Counted from the first letter of the stretch, positions 50,917 to 61,418 are shown. The stretch is 64,000 nucleotides of DNA from Thalassomonas viridans (GCF_000948985.2 NZ_CP059733.1:5766001-5830000); one strand, 5' to 3'. Program-made: numbers and translations. Notes: generated by a model from the letters alone, not told the origin.

Positions 50917-50951
50917 ATAAAAAAACCCGAGTGGTTATTAGCCATCGGGTT
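50917..50951 (-). terminator. Terminator abutting the lysozyme-like start codon
   Basis: Stem TCGGGTT-type (AACCCGA...TCGGGTT with one bulge, plus TGG/CCA), same TTATTAG loop as the active lysozyme terminator, then seven T and AT before the ATG. A duplicated leader architecture. Confidence 0.82.
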
Positions 50952-51033
50952 ATTAAAAAGTAGAAACCAAGTGTTGAATAAACACCTTAGTGATACGTTT
51001 AAAAACGTCTGCCACTTGGTGAAGAATAACTAA

Positions 51034-51077
51034 ACTATAGCGATTTCAGTGTATAAAAACAGGGCAAATTTGCCCGG
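51034..51077 (-). promoter_or_regulatory. Palindromic promoter element, copy 6
   Basis: CAGGGCA-N4-TGCCCGG (51060-51077; perfect GGGCA/TGCCC core), 22-bp spacer, TATAGT (minus strand, 51034-51039). The compensating change in both arms (T to G with A to C) supports a palindromic binding site. Marks the right end of the tail cluster. Confidence 0.72.
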
Positions 51078-51322
51078 CGCATCGCCTGGCAATGAAAAGC
51101 CCGGTTATCGCTTTCAGGATAAAGGGGAGAGTAAATAAGGAGATAGAATCAAGGCTTCAGTATATATCAACCGGGGCAGAATTCAATGTTTCCAAGGAAT
51201 AAAGCCGGGCCTTAACTCCCGGCTCAGCCACAAGCAGGCGCAAGGTTATAAAGGCAAGCAGATGCAGGCATCGTCGTTATCTCACATCCATGTGACCACG
51301 ACATACTCCACTTCCTGTGTAT

Positions 51323-51350
51323 AAAAAAAGCGCCGGACGGCGCTTTTTCT
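51323..51350 (-). terminator. rpmE terminator
   Basis: GCGCC / GGCGC stem with flanking A and T runs, 17 bases after the rpmE stop; usable in both directions. It separates rpmE from the tail cluster. Confidence 0.85.
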
Positions 51351-51366
51351 TGTGCTATAGCAAAAA

Positions 51367-51579
51367 TTACTTCTTACCAAGAGCACCGAAACGTTTGTTG
51401 AACTTGTCAACGCGACCACCGGTCTCAGCAGCTTTCTGCTTACCAGTGTAGAACGGGTGACATTCTGAACAAACATCTAAATGGATATCTTTACCGCGAG
51501 TAGAACGGGTTACGATAACGTTACCGCAAGAACAAGTTGCTTTGAACTCGGTGTAATTAGGGTGAATACCTTCTTTCAT
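51367..51579 (-). CDS. rpmE: 50S ribosomal protein L31
   Basis: 70 residues from ATG 51579 (AGAGG upstream); an in-frame extension upstream is not part of the protein. Zinc-binding L31 form: CSCGN (C16, C18) and CSECH (C37, C40), with [12 protein letters not shown] and [19 protein letters not shown]. Bridges the 50S subunit. The divergent priA gene lies next to it, a conserved gammaproteobacterial pair. Confidence 0.97.
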   Translation of the reverse strand: MKEGIHPNYTEFKATCSCGNVIVTRSTRGKDIHLDVCSECHPFYTGKQKAAETGGRVDKFNKRFGALGKK

Positions 51580-51801
51580 GGGAACCTCTGTTAAGGCCGT
51601 ATCGCCACCTGATCTTTTGCCAGGTACCATACGAGTTAAAAATAATGGTGGCGAATAATATAGCATAGGGGGCAGAAGTTCAACACTAAGATGGCGATCC
51701 GCCGGGAAAAAATAACTTTTTCCCGGATTCTGCCTTTGTGGCTTGGCAGCCAGGCATTCTGGCGTCAAAATAGCACAAAATAACAGAAAGAAGTTTTACT
51801 G

Positions 51802-54006
51802 GTGTCGGTTCAATTTATCCAGGTTGCCATTCCTGTCCCCATGCGCCAACTGTTCACTTATCAGTTGCCGCAGCAGTTACAATCCCCTGAAATCACACCG
51901 GGTGAACGGGTGATCGTTCCCTTTGGTCCCAGGCAGCTGGTGGCCATAGTTATGGCTACCCAGGCAGAACCGGATATTGAAGCAAGCAAAATCAAACCGG
52001 TATTATCCAGGTTAAAGGACAACTGCCACTTCAGCCCTTCGTTACTGCATTTCTTGCGTATCTGCGCCGACTACTACCACCACCCCATCGGGGATGTGTT
52101 TCAGCAGGCGCTGCCGGTATTGTTAAGGCAGTTGAAGCAGCCGGATATCAGCGATCCTAAGCTTTGGTTTGCCTGTGAAGATATCAGCCAGGACGGCATA
52201 AGCGCACTGGAGCGAAAAGCCCCCAAACAACATGACCTCTACCGCCTCATTGCCAGCCACCAGGGGCTAAGCTGGGTGGAATTGCGCACCCTGGGTTTTA
52301 GTAAACCCCAGTTGAACGCCATCAGGGATAAAGGCCTGGTAAAGGAAGAAGCCCAGCCTGCCAGTGTGTTCCAATACCAGCCCGGGGTCTTGATTGAAGA
52401 AAACAAACTTAAGCTCTCCACCGAGCAGGCAGTGGTCGTTTCCGCCATCAACCAGTCCGGGGACAGTTTCTCCTGCCACCTGATCGACGGCGTGACCGGC
52501 AGCGGTAAAACCGAAGTCTACCTGCAGGTTATGGAACAGGTGCTGGCGAATAACCGGCAGGTGCTGGTGCTGGTGCCGGAAATCGGCCTGACCCCGCAAA
52601 CCCTGATCCGTTTCGAACAAAGGTTTAACGCGCCTATCTTTCTGCACCATTCCGGCTTAAACGACAGGGAGCGTCTTGATACCTACCTGGCGGCGCAACA
52701 AGGCAATGCCGCTATCGTGATAGGCACCCGCTCGGCGATTTTCTCTCCCCTGCACCGCCTGGGTATGATCATAGTGGATGAAGAACACGATAATTCCTTA
52801 AAGCAACAGGACAGCTTCCGTTACCACGCCCGGGATATCGCAATCTTAAGGGCCAGGCAGCTGAATATTCCTGTGGTGCTCGGCAGCGCCACCCCAAGCC
52901 TGGAATCCCTGCAAAACGCCCTGTCGGGGAAATATCATTACCACCAGCTGCTGCGCCGGGCCGGTAAAAGCAACAAGGCGAAAATCGAACTTTTGGATGT
53001 CGCCCAACAGCAGATGGAATACGGCTTGTCCGGCAGCCTGAAGCACGCCATCAAACAAACCCTGGCGCGCGGTGAGCAGGTATTGATCTTTTTAAACCGC
53101 CGCGGTTATGCCCCGGCGATCAACTGCCAGGAATGCCACTGGATAGCCGACTGCCAGCGCTGCAATAAGCCTTATACCCTGCACCAGGGGCAGCAGCTGC
53201 TGATTTGCCACCACTGCACCAGCCAGAAACGTGTGCCGCACCAGTGCCCCGCCTGCGGCAGCATCCGGATTCTGCCCATAGGCCAGGGCACCGAGCAACT
53301 GCAGCAGCGCATCAATGAGCTTTTTCCCGACTACAGTGTGGTGCGCATCGACCGCGACAGTACCCGGCGCAAAGGCGAGCTGGCCAAATTACTCACCGAA
53401 GTCGCCGAGAAAAAACACCAGCTGTTGATCGGCACGCAAATGTTGGCTAAGGGCCACCATTTTCCCGATGTCACCCTGGTGGCCATTTTAGATGTCGACG
53501 GCGCCCTGTTCAGTTATGACTTTCGCGCCGCCGAGCAGATGGCGCAACTTCTGGTACAGGTGGCCGGGCGCGCCGGACGGGAAAGCAAACCCGGCAAGGT
53601 CCTGGTGCAAACCAGCTTTCCCGAACACCCGTTATTGCAAGATCTGGTACACAACGGTTACCACCATTTCGCCCGCCAGGCCCTGGTTGAGCGCAGGCAG
53701 GCCGCCCTGCCCCCTTTCAGCTTTCAGGCGCTGATCCGTGCAGAAGCCAATTATCCTTCGTATCCCGACAAGTTCTTGCGCGCCCTGAGCGATACCGAGC
53801 TGCAGGGCTGCGAATTTGCCGGCCCCATGCCGGCGGCGATGGAGAAAAAAGCCGGCAAATACCGTTTCCATTTAATTGTCCAGTCCAAGTCCCGCAAACT
53901 CCTGCACTTCGGGATAACTAGCCTGATCGCCGCCACAGGCGACAATGAATGGCAGAAAAAGGTACGCTGGTCGGTGGATATAGATCCCCAGGATTTGAGC
54001 TGGTAG
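51802..54006 (+). CDS. priA: Primosomal protein N' (replication restart helicase)
   Basis: 734 residues from a GTG start. The N-terminal 3' DNA-binding domain (about 1-110), helicase Walker A DGVTGSGKTEVYLQVMEQ, DEEHD box, QDSFRYHARDIA, and a zinc-binding cluster with CQECHWIADCQRC and CHHC..CPACG are all intact. Recognises stalled forks and reloads DnaB with other primosome proteins. Chromosomal core. Confidence 0.97.
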   Translation: MSVQFIQVAIPVPMRQLFTYQLPQQLQSPEITPGERVIVPFGPRQLVAIVMATQAEPDIEASKIKPVLSRLKDNCHFSPSLLHFLRICADYYHHPIGDVFQQALPVLLRQLKQPDISDPKLWFACEDISQDGISALERKAPKQHDLYRLIASHQGLSWVELRTLGFSKPQLNAIRDKGLVKEEAQPASVFQYQPGVLIEENKLKLSTEQAVVVSAINQSGDSFSCHLIDGVTGSGKTEVYLQVMEQVLANNRQVLVLVPEIGLTPQTLIRFEQRFNAPIFLHHSGLNDRERLDTYLAAQQGNAAIVIGTRSAIFSPLHRLGMIIVDEEHDNSLKQQDSFRYHARDIAILRARQLNIPVVLGSATPSLESLQNALSGKYHYHQLLRRAGKSNKAKIELLDVAQQQMEYGLSGSLKHAIKQTLARGEQVLIFLNRRGYAPAINCQECHWIADCQRCNKPYTLHQGQQLLICHHCTSQKRVPHQCPACGSIRILPIGQGTEQLQQRINELFPDYSVVRIDRDSTRRKGELAKLLTEVAEKKHQLLIGTQMLAKGHHFPDVTLVAILDVDGALFSYDFRAAEQMAQLLVQVAGRAGRESKPGKVLVQTSFPEHPLLQDLVHNGYHHFARQALVERRQAALPPFSFQALIRAEANYPSYPDKFLRALSDTELQGCEFAGPMPAAMEKKAGKYRFHLIVQSKSRKLLHFGITSLIAATGDNEWQKKVRWSVDIDPQDLSW

Positions 54007-54156
54007 CCCAGGAAAGCCTTAAGCAAAGAACCGAAGCAAATTCCTTTAACCAGATAACGGATAAGCAGATTTTAAAACCTTAAGCGGATAAATTACTGTT
54101 ATTTTCCCTTGACTCGGTTAAAATCGGGCTAAATTTTCGCAGTATATTACATTTTC

Positions 54157-54717
54157 ATGGCTCATCAGGATTACGTTTCACGCCCCCGCGCAACCGGTAA
54201 AAAAAATAATCCCTATAACCAGCAGGAAGCTGTCAGCGAAGGGATCCCTTTAAGGATTAAGCTGCTCAGTTTATTCACCTTGATCGCCATTGCCATGTTC
54301 GGTTATTTTCTCTGGTCGATAAAAGATACCCCGCCGGCCCCCATCCATACCGGCGCGCCGCAGTCGCCGGCGAAGAAGCCGGCAACGAAAAGCTTGCCCG
54401 CTCCCCCCAAGGAAAAGTGGCAGTATATGGAAGAGCTGAAGAATAAAGAAGTGGAAGTAGGGGAGTATGAAGTGAAAACCAGCGGCCCCTACCAGATGCA
54501 ATGCGGCTCATTCCGTACCCAGAAGCAGGCGGAGGTGCTTAAGGCCAATATCGCCTTTACCGGCATAGAAGCGCAGATTAAGCAGGTCAAAGGTTCCAGC
54601 GGCATCTGGCATAAGGTAATCCTCGGCCCCTACGAGCGCAAACGTTTGGCGGAAAAAGACAAGCATAAGCTCAAAAACAACAATATCAACGGCTGCCAGA
54701 TCTGGCTCTGGCGTTAA
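54157..54717 (+). CDS. ftsN: Cell division protein FtsN (SPOR domain)
   Basis: 186 residues. Short cytosolic N-terminus, one transmembrane helix (about 32-51, IKLLSLFTLIAIAMFGYFLW), Pro-rich linker, and a C-terminal SPOR domain (about 105-186, YQMQCGSFRTQKQAEVLKAN, WHKVILGPYERK). Periplasmic SPOR binds denuded septal glycan and activates the division machinery. The priA-ftsN-hslV-hslU order is the conserved one. Confidence 0.9.
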   Translation: MAHQDYVSRPRATGKKNNPYNQQEAVSEGIPLRIKLLSLFTLIAIAMFGYFLWSIKDTPPAPIHTGAPQSPAKKPATKSLPAPPKEKWQYMEELKNKEVEVGEYEVKTSGPYQMQCGSFRTQKQAEVLKANIAFTGIEAQIKQVKGSSGIWHKVILGPYERKRLAEKDKHKLKNNNINGCQIWLWR

Positions 54718-54875
54718 GCTCCCCCTCGAAAGCAAAAGCCGGTCAAAAGCTGATAGTCCCGCCGCTATCAGCCCGGCGATATTGCCCGGGCCCAAGCTCA
54801 AACGGCTGAAATTCCCTCAATCAGCACCGGCAAGTAATGAATTTTCCGCGATTTACCGAGAATTATGGCCTGGCC

Positions 54876-54905
54876 CTTGAAAGATCCCTTTGCCAACCCA
54901 ACTTA
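54876..54905 (+). promoter_or_regulatory. Sigma32-type heat-shock promoter of hslVU
   Basis: CTTGAAA at 54876-54882, 14-bp spacer, CCCAACTTA at 54897-54905, close to the sigma32 pattern CTTGAAA-N(11-16)-CCCCATnTA. hslVU is a known sigma32 regulon member in Enterobacteriaceae. Confidence 0.65.
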
Positions 54906-54922
54906 ATCTACAATGATAAAAT

Positions 54923-54945
54923 GCCGGCAAACAATCCTTGCCGGC
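54923..54945 (+). promoter_or_regulatory. 5'-UTR stem-loop upstream of hslV
   Basis: GCCGGCAA / TTGCCGGC around a seven-base loop, 20 bases before the hslV start in the leader of the heat-shock transcript. Probably an mRNA-stabilising element. Confidence 0.65.
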
Positions 54946-54964
54946 CGGATAACTGGGATTAATT

Positions 54965-55483
54965 GTGACAACTATTGTTTCTGTAAGACGTAACGGCAAA
55001 GTCGTTATCGGTGGTGACGGCCAGGTTTCCCTGGGTAACACGGTAATGAAAGGCAATGCGAAAAAAGTACGTCGTTTATACAATGATAAGGTGCTGGCGG
55101 GTTTTGCCGGCGGCACCGCCGATGCTTTTACCCTGTTCGAGCGCTTTGAAAGCAAGCTGGAAATGCATCAGGGACATTTAACCAAGGCCGCGGTTGAGCT
55201 GGCAAAAGACTGGCGCAGCGACCGGGCGTTAAGAAAACTCGAAGCTTTATTGGCGGTGGCCGATGAAACCGCCTCTTTGATCATCACAGGTAATGGTGAT
55301 GTGGTGCAACCGGAGCATGACCTGATCGCCATCGGCAGCGGCGGCAACTTTGCCCAGGCCTCTGCCATGGCGCTGTTGGAAAACACCGACTTATCGGCGA
55401 AAGAAATTGTCGAAAAATCACTGAAGATCGCCGGTGACATTTGTGTCTTTACCAACCACCATTACACCATAGACGAGCTTTAA
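54965..55483 (+). CDS. hslV: HslV protease subunit (ClpQ)
   Basis: 172 residues from a GTG start; after Met removal Thr2 is the N-terminal nucleophile ([20 protein letters not shown]). [14 protein letters not shown] and [15 protein letters not shown] are conserved proteasome-like motifs. Forms a double hexamer that degrades misfolded proteins fed by HslU. Confidence 0.97.
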   Translation: MTTIVSVRRNGKVVIGGDGQVSLGNTVMKGNAKKVRRLYNDKVLAGFAGGTADAFTLFERFESKLEMHQGHLTKAAVELAKDWRSDRALRKLEALLAVADETASLIITGNGDVVQPEHDLIAIGSGGNFAQASAMALLENTDLSAKEIVEKSLKIAGDICVFTNHHYTIDEL

Positions 55484-55504
55484 TTAGCCAGCAGCAAGGA
55501 ATTA

Positions 55505-56836
55505 ATGATGTCGAACATGACTCCTCGTGAAATCGTTCACGAACTAGACAGCCACATAGTCGGACAAAATGAAGCCAAGCGCGCCGTGGCCATCGCCCTG
55601 AGAAACCGCTGGCGCCGGATGCAGCTTGATACCGAGCTGCGCGCCGAGGTTACCCCGAAAAATATTTTGATGATAGGCCCCACAGGTGTCGGTAAAACCG
55701 AGATCGCCCGCCGCCTGGCCAAACTGGCCAATGCCCCCTTTATTAAGGTGGAAGCGACCAAGTTTACCGAAGTCGGCTATGTCGGTAAGGAAGTGGAAAC
55801 CATTATCCGCGATTTGGCGGATATGGCCATTAAAATGACCAAAGAGCAGGAAATGGCCCGGGTCAAACATTTAGCCGAAGAAGCGGCTGAAGAGCGTATT
55901 CTGGATGTACTCCTGCCCAATCCCCGCGACAGTTTCGGCAATGAAGAGCAGCCGGACAACAGCGGCACCCGCCAGATTTTCAGGAAAAAATTACGCGAAG
56001 GCCAGCTGGACGATAAAGAAATCGAGCTGGATCTGGCTGCGCCGCCTATGGGGGTAGAAATCATGGCTCCTCCCGGCATGGAAGACATGACGTCACAGCT
56101 GCAGAACATGTTCCAGAACATTTCCAGCGACAAAACCAAAAAGCGCAAGTTAAAAATCAAGGACGCCTTTAAGGCGCTGCAGGAAGAGGAAGCGGCGAAA
56201 ATCGTCAATAACGATGATATCAAGCAAAAAGCGCTGGAGTCGGTGGAACAGAACGGTATCGTCTTTATCGATGAAATCGATAAGATCTGCAAACGCGGCG
56301 ACACTTCAGGCCCGGACGTTTCCCGTGAAGGGGTACAGCGGGATCTGTTACCCCTGGTTGAAGGCTCTACCGTCAGCACCAAGCACGGTATGGTGAAAAC
56401 CGATCATATCCTGTTTATCGCGTCCGGTGCTTTCCAGATGGCCAAGCCGTCAGACCTGATTCCTGAGCTGCAGGGCCGCCTGCCCATCCGGGTCGAGCTT
56501 CAGGCATTAACCACTAAAGATTTTGTCCGTATCCTGACCGAGCCTAATGCCTCATTAACCGAGCAGTATATCGCCCTGATGGCTACCGAAGGGGTGAAAA
56601 TGGAGTTCAGTGAAGACGGCATCGCCGCCATTGCAGCAGCCGCCTGGCAGGTTAACGAAAGCACGGAAAATATCGGCGCCCGCCGCCTGCATACTATGAT
56701 GGAGCGCCTGGTGGAAGATATTTCCTATAATGCCAACGACAGGGCCGGTGAAACCATAGTGATCGATGAAAGCTATGTTAAAGAAACCCTGACCGAGCTG
56801 GTCAAGGATGAAGACTTAAGCCGCTTTATTTTATAA
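55505..56836 (+). CDS. hslU: HslU ATPase subunit (ClpY)
   Basis: 443 residues (either of two adjacent ATG). AAA+ unfoldase: [20 protein letters not shown], Walker [18 protein letters not shown], the I-domain (about 110-240), Walker [10 protein letters not shown], sensor motif [15 protein letters not shown], and the extreme C-terminus DLSRFIL that inserts into HslV. Begins 21 bases after hslV. Confidence 0.97.
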   Translation: MMSNMTPREIVHELDSHIVGQNEAKRAVAIALRNRWRRMQLDTELRAEVTPKNILMIGPTGVGKTEIARRLAKLANAPFIKVEATKFTEVGYVGKEVETIIRDLADMAIKMTKEQEMARVKHLAEEAAEERILDVLLPNPRDSFGNEEQPDNSGTRQIFRKKLREGQLDDKEIELDLAAPPMGVEIMAPPGMEDMTSQLQNMFQNISSDKTKKRKLKIKDAFKALQEEEAAKIVNNDDIKQKALESVEQNGIVFIDEIDKICKRGDTSGPDVSREGVQRDLLPLVEGSTVSTKHGMVKTDHILFIASGAFQMAKPSDLIPELQGRLPIRVELQALTTKDFVRILTEPNASLTEQYIALMATEGVKMEFSEDGIAAIAAAAWQVNESTENIGARRLHTMMERLVEDISYNANDRAGETIVIDESYVKETLTELVKDEDLSRFIL

Positions 56837-56851
56837 CGGCCAAACTTGACT

Positions 56852-57256
56852 ATGATGAAAATTACCCGTTTTACCCTGAGCCCTGATACGGCGACCCTGT
56901 CCCTGGACTTTACCGGAAATAAAAGCCCGGAACAGCAATATCAGCTGAGTTTTGAGTATTTACGGGTTTTTTCTCCGGTAAGAAGCAAGCAAGACCAAGG
57001 GGCCGCCTCGGGGGAGTTTCCCGGCCAGGAAATCCCTTTGATCGCCCATAAAAAACTGGTACAGTTAAAAAAGATAGAGCCGGTAGGCAAACACGGCTAC
57101 CGCTTTGTTTTTGATGATCAGCACAAAGCGATATATTCGGTGCCTTATCTGCATCAATTGTGCAGCCAACGGGAAGTGTTATGGCAGGAATACCTTAACG
57201 CCATGAAAAGCAATAAACTGACGCGGGAAGCCAATATCAGCATTACCCAGCTTTAA
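56852..57256 (+). CDS. DUF971 family protein
   Basis: 134 residues. Matches DUF971 (gamma-butyrobetaine hydroxylase N-terminal-like): YQLSFEYLRVFSPVRSKQDQ, KIEPVGKHGYRFVFDDQHKA, YSVPYLHQLC. Zn-binding residues of the longer hydroxylases are not all present. Members commonly follow hslU in gammaproteobacteria; the function is not established. Starts 16 bases after hslU, so probably co-transcribed. Confidence 0.85.
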   Translation: MMKITRFTLSPDTATLSLDFTGNKSPEQQYQLSFEYLRVFSPVRSKQDQGAASGEFPGQEIPLIAHKKLVQLKKIEPVGKHGYRFVFDDQHKAIYSVPYLHQLCSQREVLWQEYLNAMKSNKLTREANISITQL

Positions 57257-57380
57257 TGCTTTCATTTCTCCGGTAAAGCAATCCCTGCTCCACAGGTTGT
57301 TTACAGCAAGCGCCATAAACAGCCTGCCTTTATCGATCCGAACCCGGGATAAGCTAACCCCGGATTCAGATTACTTAAGC

Positions 57381-59240
57381 CTAAACGTTAAAGCGGCTGA
57401 CTTCATTATGCAGCACATCCGCCTGCTGAGACAGCTCTTCGCTCATATGGGCGTTTTGCTGCGCCGATGTTCCCGACTGCTCCGCCACATCCCTGATGGA
57501 CACTACATGCTGGTTCACTTCGGCTGCCACGGCGCTTTGTTCTTTAATGGCGGTAGCAATCGCTGTGTTCATCTCCATGATAGTAGAAACATCATGGTTG
57601 ATTTCTTCCAGCATCTTACCGGCAACACTTGCCTGCTCCGCGCTGCTTTGCCCCTGGCTGCGGCAACTGGCCATATGATCGACAATTTCCCTGGTACGCC
57701 CCTGCAATGAACTGATAATACCTTCAATTTCCTGGGTTGAATCCTGGGTACGGCTGGCCAGGGTCCTGACTTCATCGGCAACTACGGCAAAACCGCGCCC
57801 CTGCTCTCCGGCCCGGGCCGCTTCAATCGCGGCATTAAGCGCCAGCAAATTGGTTTGTTCGGCAATGCCGCGGATCACATCCAGTACCGAGCCTATGGTA
57901 TCGCTGTCTTTGGCCAACTCGTTGACCACATTTTCCGACTCCAGCAGTTTTTCCGATAACAGCTCGATCTGATGAACAGTTTTATCGACTCCCTGCTTAC
58001 CTTCATCGGCATTTTTATTGGTCATTTCTGCTTTATTGGCCGCTTCATGGGTGTTGCTGGCGATTTCATCCACCGTGGCCACCATTTCCGTGACTGCGGT
58101 CGCCACCATATCCGTTTCCTGAATCTGCGCCTCGACCCCGACATTGGAAACACTGATGTTTTCCGCCAGGCTCTGGGTGGCGCCGTTAAGGGTAGTCACA
58201 GAATGGTTCACTTCGACAATCAGGCTTCTGAAACTGGCGATCATGGCATTAAAAACCTTCGCCATATCTGCCAGTTCATCCTTACCGGACTCATCTACTA
58301 CAACAGTCAGATCATTGGTTTTCGCCACCACCTCCATGGTGCTTTTCATCTCAGAGATGGCGCTGATAATACTTCTGCTGAGAAAAACCGCAAAACCGAT
58401 GGAAAGGATCAACACGATCACGGCAATCAGGTAGGAGCTGATGTTTATCCAGTGCTTATGCTCCGCTACCAGATCTTCATTCTTTTTCAGTAAGCTGGCC
58501 ATCACCTTGTCTACCTGATGCACGGTACTGCGCATTTCCTTAAGCAAACCGTTGGCGGAAGAATAACCCAGGTGTTTTTGCTCCTGAACCAGCTCCAGGA
58601 ATGCTGCCTGGTAATTTGCCAGTAAATCATTGATTTGCCCTTTTTGTCCGGCATCAAGCTCACTGCCGGTGACCTTGCCCTGCAGCACGCCGATATTATT
58701 TTTGAACCTGCCGACATATTTATCGTCCAGGCGCAGCATAAAATCTTTTTCATTGCGCCTAAGCTGCAACATGCCCGCCAATAATTCAAAATCCTGAGCC
58801 CCGATTAACTCTTCAACATCATGCACGGCGCCGCGCAATTGCCCATAAAGGCCGTCTTTGGGGTGCAAACCGATTTTTTTCTGGGAAGCCACCAGGGCAC
58901 CGAAGTGCTGCTGATATTGCGCCAATATCCTGCGTAAGGCGGCAATTTCGGTAATATCCACATCGGCTTTTGCCAGATCTTCTCCCAGGACATTGACATC
59001 CCGGTTCAACTCCTTCATTTGCTTGTTAAATTTATCGGAATATTCCAGTTCCTTACGCGCTAAAAAATCTTTTTCATGCCGTCTTAGTTGCAACACTTCG
59101 GTTTCAACATTGGCGACTTCACGGGCAATTTTCAAATCATCCTCTAAAGACGATACCGAATAATTGATAATCGCCAGCATTGACAACATAGCCGCCACCA
59201 GCACCAGGGTATTCGCAATAAGTTTATGCTTAATTAACAT
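57381..59240 (-). CDS. Methyl-accepting chemotaxis protein with HBM-like sensor
   Basis: 619 residues. TM1 at about 10-30; a long helical periplasmic region of about 240 residues with duplicated [14 protein letters not shown] and [14 protein letters not shown] segments (helical bimodular type); TM2 at about 268-292; HAMP; and a signalling domain with the conserved tip [20 protein letters not shown] and [14 protein letters not shown]. No C-terminal NWETF-type tether. Senses an unknown small ligand and signals to CheA. Confidence 0.93.
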   Translation of the reverse strand: MLIKHKLIANTLVLVAAMLSMLAIINYSVSSLEDDLKIAREVANVETEVLQLRRHEKDFLARKELEYSDKFNKQMKELNRDVNVLGEDLAKADVDITEIAALRRILAQYQQHFGALVASQKKIGLHPKDGLYGQLRGAVHDVEELIGAQDFELLAGMLQLRRNEKDFMLRLDDKYVGRFKNNIGVLQGKVTGSELDAGQKGQINDLLANYQAAFLELVQEQKHLGYSSANGLLKEMRSTVHQVDKVMASLLKKNEDLVAEHKHWINISSYLIAVIVLILSIGFAVFLSRSIISAISEMKSTMEVVAKTNDLTVVVDESGKDELADMAKVFNAMIASFRSLIVEVNHSVTTLNGATQSLAENISVSNVGVEAQIQETDMVATAVTEMVATVDEIASNTHEAANKAEMTNKNADEGKQGVDKTVHQIELLSEKLLESENVVNELAKDSDTIGSVLDVIRGIAEQTNLLALNAAIEAARAGEQGRGFAVVADEVRTLASRTQDSTQEIEGIISSLQGRTREIVDHMASCRSQGQSSAEQASVAGKMLEEINHDVSTIMEMNTAIATAIKEQSAVAAEVNQHVVSIRDVAEQSGTSAQQNAHMSEELSQQADVLHNEVSRFNV

Positions 59241-59417
59241 ATAACATCATCCAACCAATTTAATACAAATGTACTTGATTACATCAGGCTTAAGTATAGA
59301 CAGAGATCGCCTAGCCCACTTTCCTGCTCCCGGCTTTCCTGCCTCTTTTCCATCTCCTTACTTTCCTTAAATAATCCAGCGTTAGCTTACGGTTCTTTCT
59401 TCTCCTTTTCGTTGCCG

Positions 59418-61418
59418 TTATCTTCGTTTCAGGTATTGCACAAATTCATCTTCCGGCAGGGGCTTTTTAATAAAATAGCCCTGCACCGCATCGCAACCTA
59501 TATGGCGCAATAAATTCAGTTGCTCTACCGATTCCACTCCTTCCGCCAGCACACGTTTGCCCAGGCCGTGGGAGAGTTCCACCATAGACTTGACTATGGT
59601 TAAGTCCGAGTCATTTGATGCTACCTCGGTAATAAAGCTCCGGTCAATTTTTATCTTATCTATCGGTAACTTACGTAAGTATACCAGGGATGAATAACCA
59701 GTACCAAAATCATCGATGGAAACCTTGATGCCCATGCTTTGCAAGGTAACTATGGTATCCATGGCGCTGCTGATATCTGTCATCACCATATTTTCAGTGA
59801 TTTCCAGTTCCAGGAAATTCGAGGGTACATTATGCTCAAACAATAACGCCTGGATCTTGTCCACCAGCCCGGGATCCTGGAATTCAACCGCGGTAATATT
59901 CACCGCAATCGCAATCCGCCTGTGGTAGCGCTCATACCAATCCCCTATGGTCTGGCAGGCCTTATTCAACACATAACCGTCCAGTTCACTGTTTAAACCG
60001 AGTTTTTCGATATCCGGCAGGAATTTATCCGGCGTTAACAAGCCCTTTTGCGGATGCTGCCAGCGTATCAGCGCCTCTACCCCTTCAAGGCGGTTGGTCA
60101 GCAGGTTCAGCTGAGGCTGGAAATAAAGTACAAATTCATCCGCCGCCAGGGCATCGCGGATTTCTTTTTCCATCAGCAGATAATAACGCCCCTGCGACTG
60201 CATGCTTTCTTCAAACACCACACTCGGTTTGTTATGGCTCTCCGCCTCAAACAAGGCCATATTGGCGTTTTGCAACAAGTCTTCGGCATTTTCTCCATGC
60301 TCGGGAAAGAAACAATAACCTATGCTGCAACTGATGGTGATGTCCTGCTCCTGATAAGGGTAAGGACGGGAGATGAGTTCATGGAGGTGATCCAGGGCCA
60401 TCTCCACCATATGGGCACGCTGGATATCCAGTACAAAAACAAAGGAATCCCCGCTCAGCCGTCCCACCACCTGCGGCAATAAAATGCTGTTATTGAGACG
60501 TTTGGCAATTTCCCCCAACAGGTGATCTCCGGCTTTAAGTCCGTATGTATCATTAATAAATTTAAAGTGTTTAATATCCAACAGGAAAATACACAGTTTA
60601 TTGTTTTTTTCCAGGGCCAGGGTCATGGCCAGCGGCAATTTTTCGATAACCTGCTCCCGGTTTAATACCCCGGTCAGGGAGTCATGTTTACCCAAATACT
60701 GAATCTGGCTCATGGCGACCAGGGCCGCATTACGCTCCGCCCCCTGCATCCAGATCAGCATAATAAAACCCAAAATGCTGTTGGCGCCAAAGTCAACATA
60801 CACCATTATGGCGCTTAACTCCCGGAACCAGTCTTCGGTAATGGCAATGATAGAGGCGAATGAAAACAGCAGATAACGGGCGCCTATAAAAAACAGCAAC
60901 CACATCAAAACCTTGCTGGAAAAATACTGTTTGGGCGAAAATAACAGATAAAAGCTGGCGCCGAGTAAACAACAGCCAAAAATAAAGGATTGCAGGCTGA
61001 CCCTGAGATAAAAACGGTTAAAGACATTTTGTTTATCAAACGCATATAAAATGGTCACCATAAGCCCCAACAAGAGCGCCGCACTTATTGCCGGGAGTAA
61101 GGTTTTGCTTAGCAGGGATCGCTGGGTTTTCGCACAATAAAGGCCAAACAATAACAATACCAGGTGAAAATAACGGGCAACCTGCTCAACAGCTTCTAAA
61201 GCCAATTGAATAATATGGGACTGCGCCAGATCATAGTAGTAGTTTTGCAGGGAGATTGCTGCGGAACTCACCGATAAAGCAAGTAAACTCAGCATCCATA
61301 ATTTAACATACTGACGACCCAGCCCCTGATAGTACACCCAGAGGAAAAACGCCAATAAAGCAAAAACAAACGCTTCTATCGCAAACAACAGTGCCTGAGC
61401 TAACAGGTGTTCTTCCAT
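59418..61418 (-). CDS. 7TM GGDEF-EAL protein, probable c-di-GMP phosphodiesterase
   Basis: 666 residues. N-terminal hydrophobic region with about seven helices (1-225), GGDEF-like domain (about 235-400) in which the active motif is SGDSF (degenerate), and an intact EAL domain (about 415-660: GVEALIRWQHPQKGLLTP, LELEITENM, DDFGTGYSSLVYL, KIDRSFI, EGVES). Thus probably a phosphodiesterase with a non-catalytic, possibly GTP-sensing, GGDEF. Membrane-bound. Confidence 0.9.
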   Translation of the reverse strand: MEEHLLAQALLFAIEAFVFALLAFFLWVYYQGLGRQYVKLWMLSLLALSVSSAAISLQNYYYDLAQSHIIQLALEAVEQVARYFHLVLLLFGLYCAKTQRSLLSKTLLPAISAALLLGLMVTILYAFDKQNVFNRFYLRVSLQSFIFGCCLLGASFYLLFSPKQYFSSKVLMWLLFFIGARYLLFSFASIIAITEDWFRELSAIMVYVDFGANSILGFIMLIWMQGAERNAALVAMSQIQYLGKHDSLTGVLNREQVIEKLPLAMTLALEKNNKLCIFLLDIKHFKFINDTYGLKAGDHLLGEIAKRLNNSILLPQVVGRLSGDSFVFVLDIQRAHMVEMALDHLHELISRPYPYQEQDITISCSIGYCFFPEHGENAEDLLQNANMALFEAESHNKPSVVFEESMQSQGRYYLLMEKEIRDALAADEFVLYFQPQLNLLTNRLEGVEALIRWQHPQKGLLTPDKFLPDIEKLGLNSELDGYVLNKACQTIGDWYERYHRRIAIAVNITAVEFQDPGLVDKIQALLFEHNVPSNFLELEITENMVMTDISSAMDTIVTLQSMGIKVSIDDFGTGYSSLVYLRKLPIDKIKIDRSFITEVASNDSDLTIVKSMVELSHGLGKRVLAEGVESVEQLNLLRHIGCDAVQGYFIKKPLPEDEFVQYLKRR

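Noticed and set aside
13600..51077. Complete P2-like prophage
   Set aside because: No capsid, portal, terminase, integrase or replication genes and no attachment-site repeats were found, so a tail-only element fits better.
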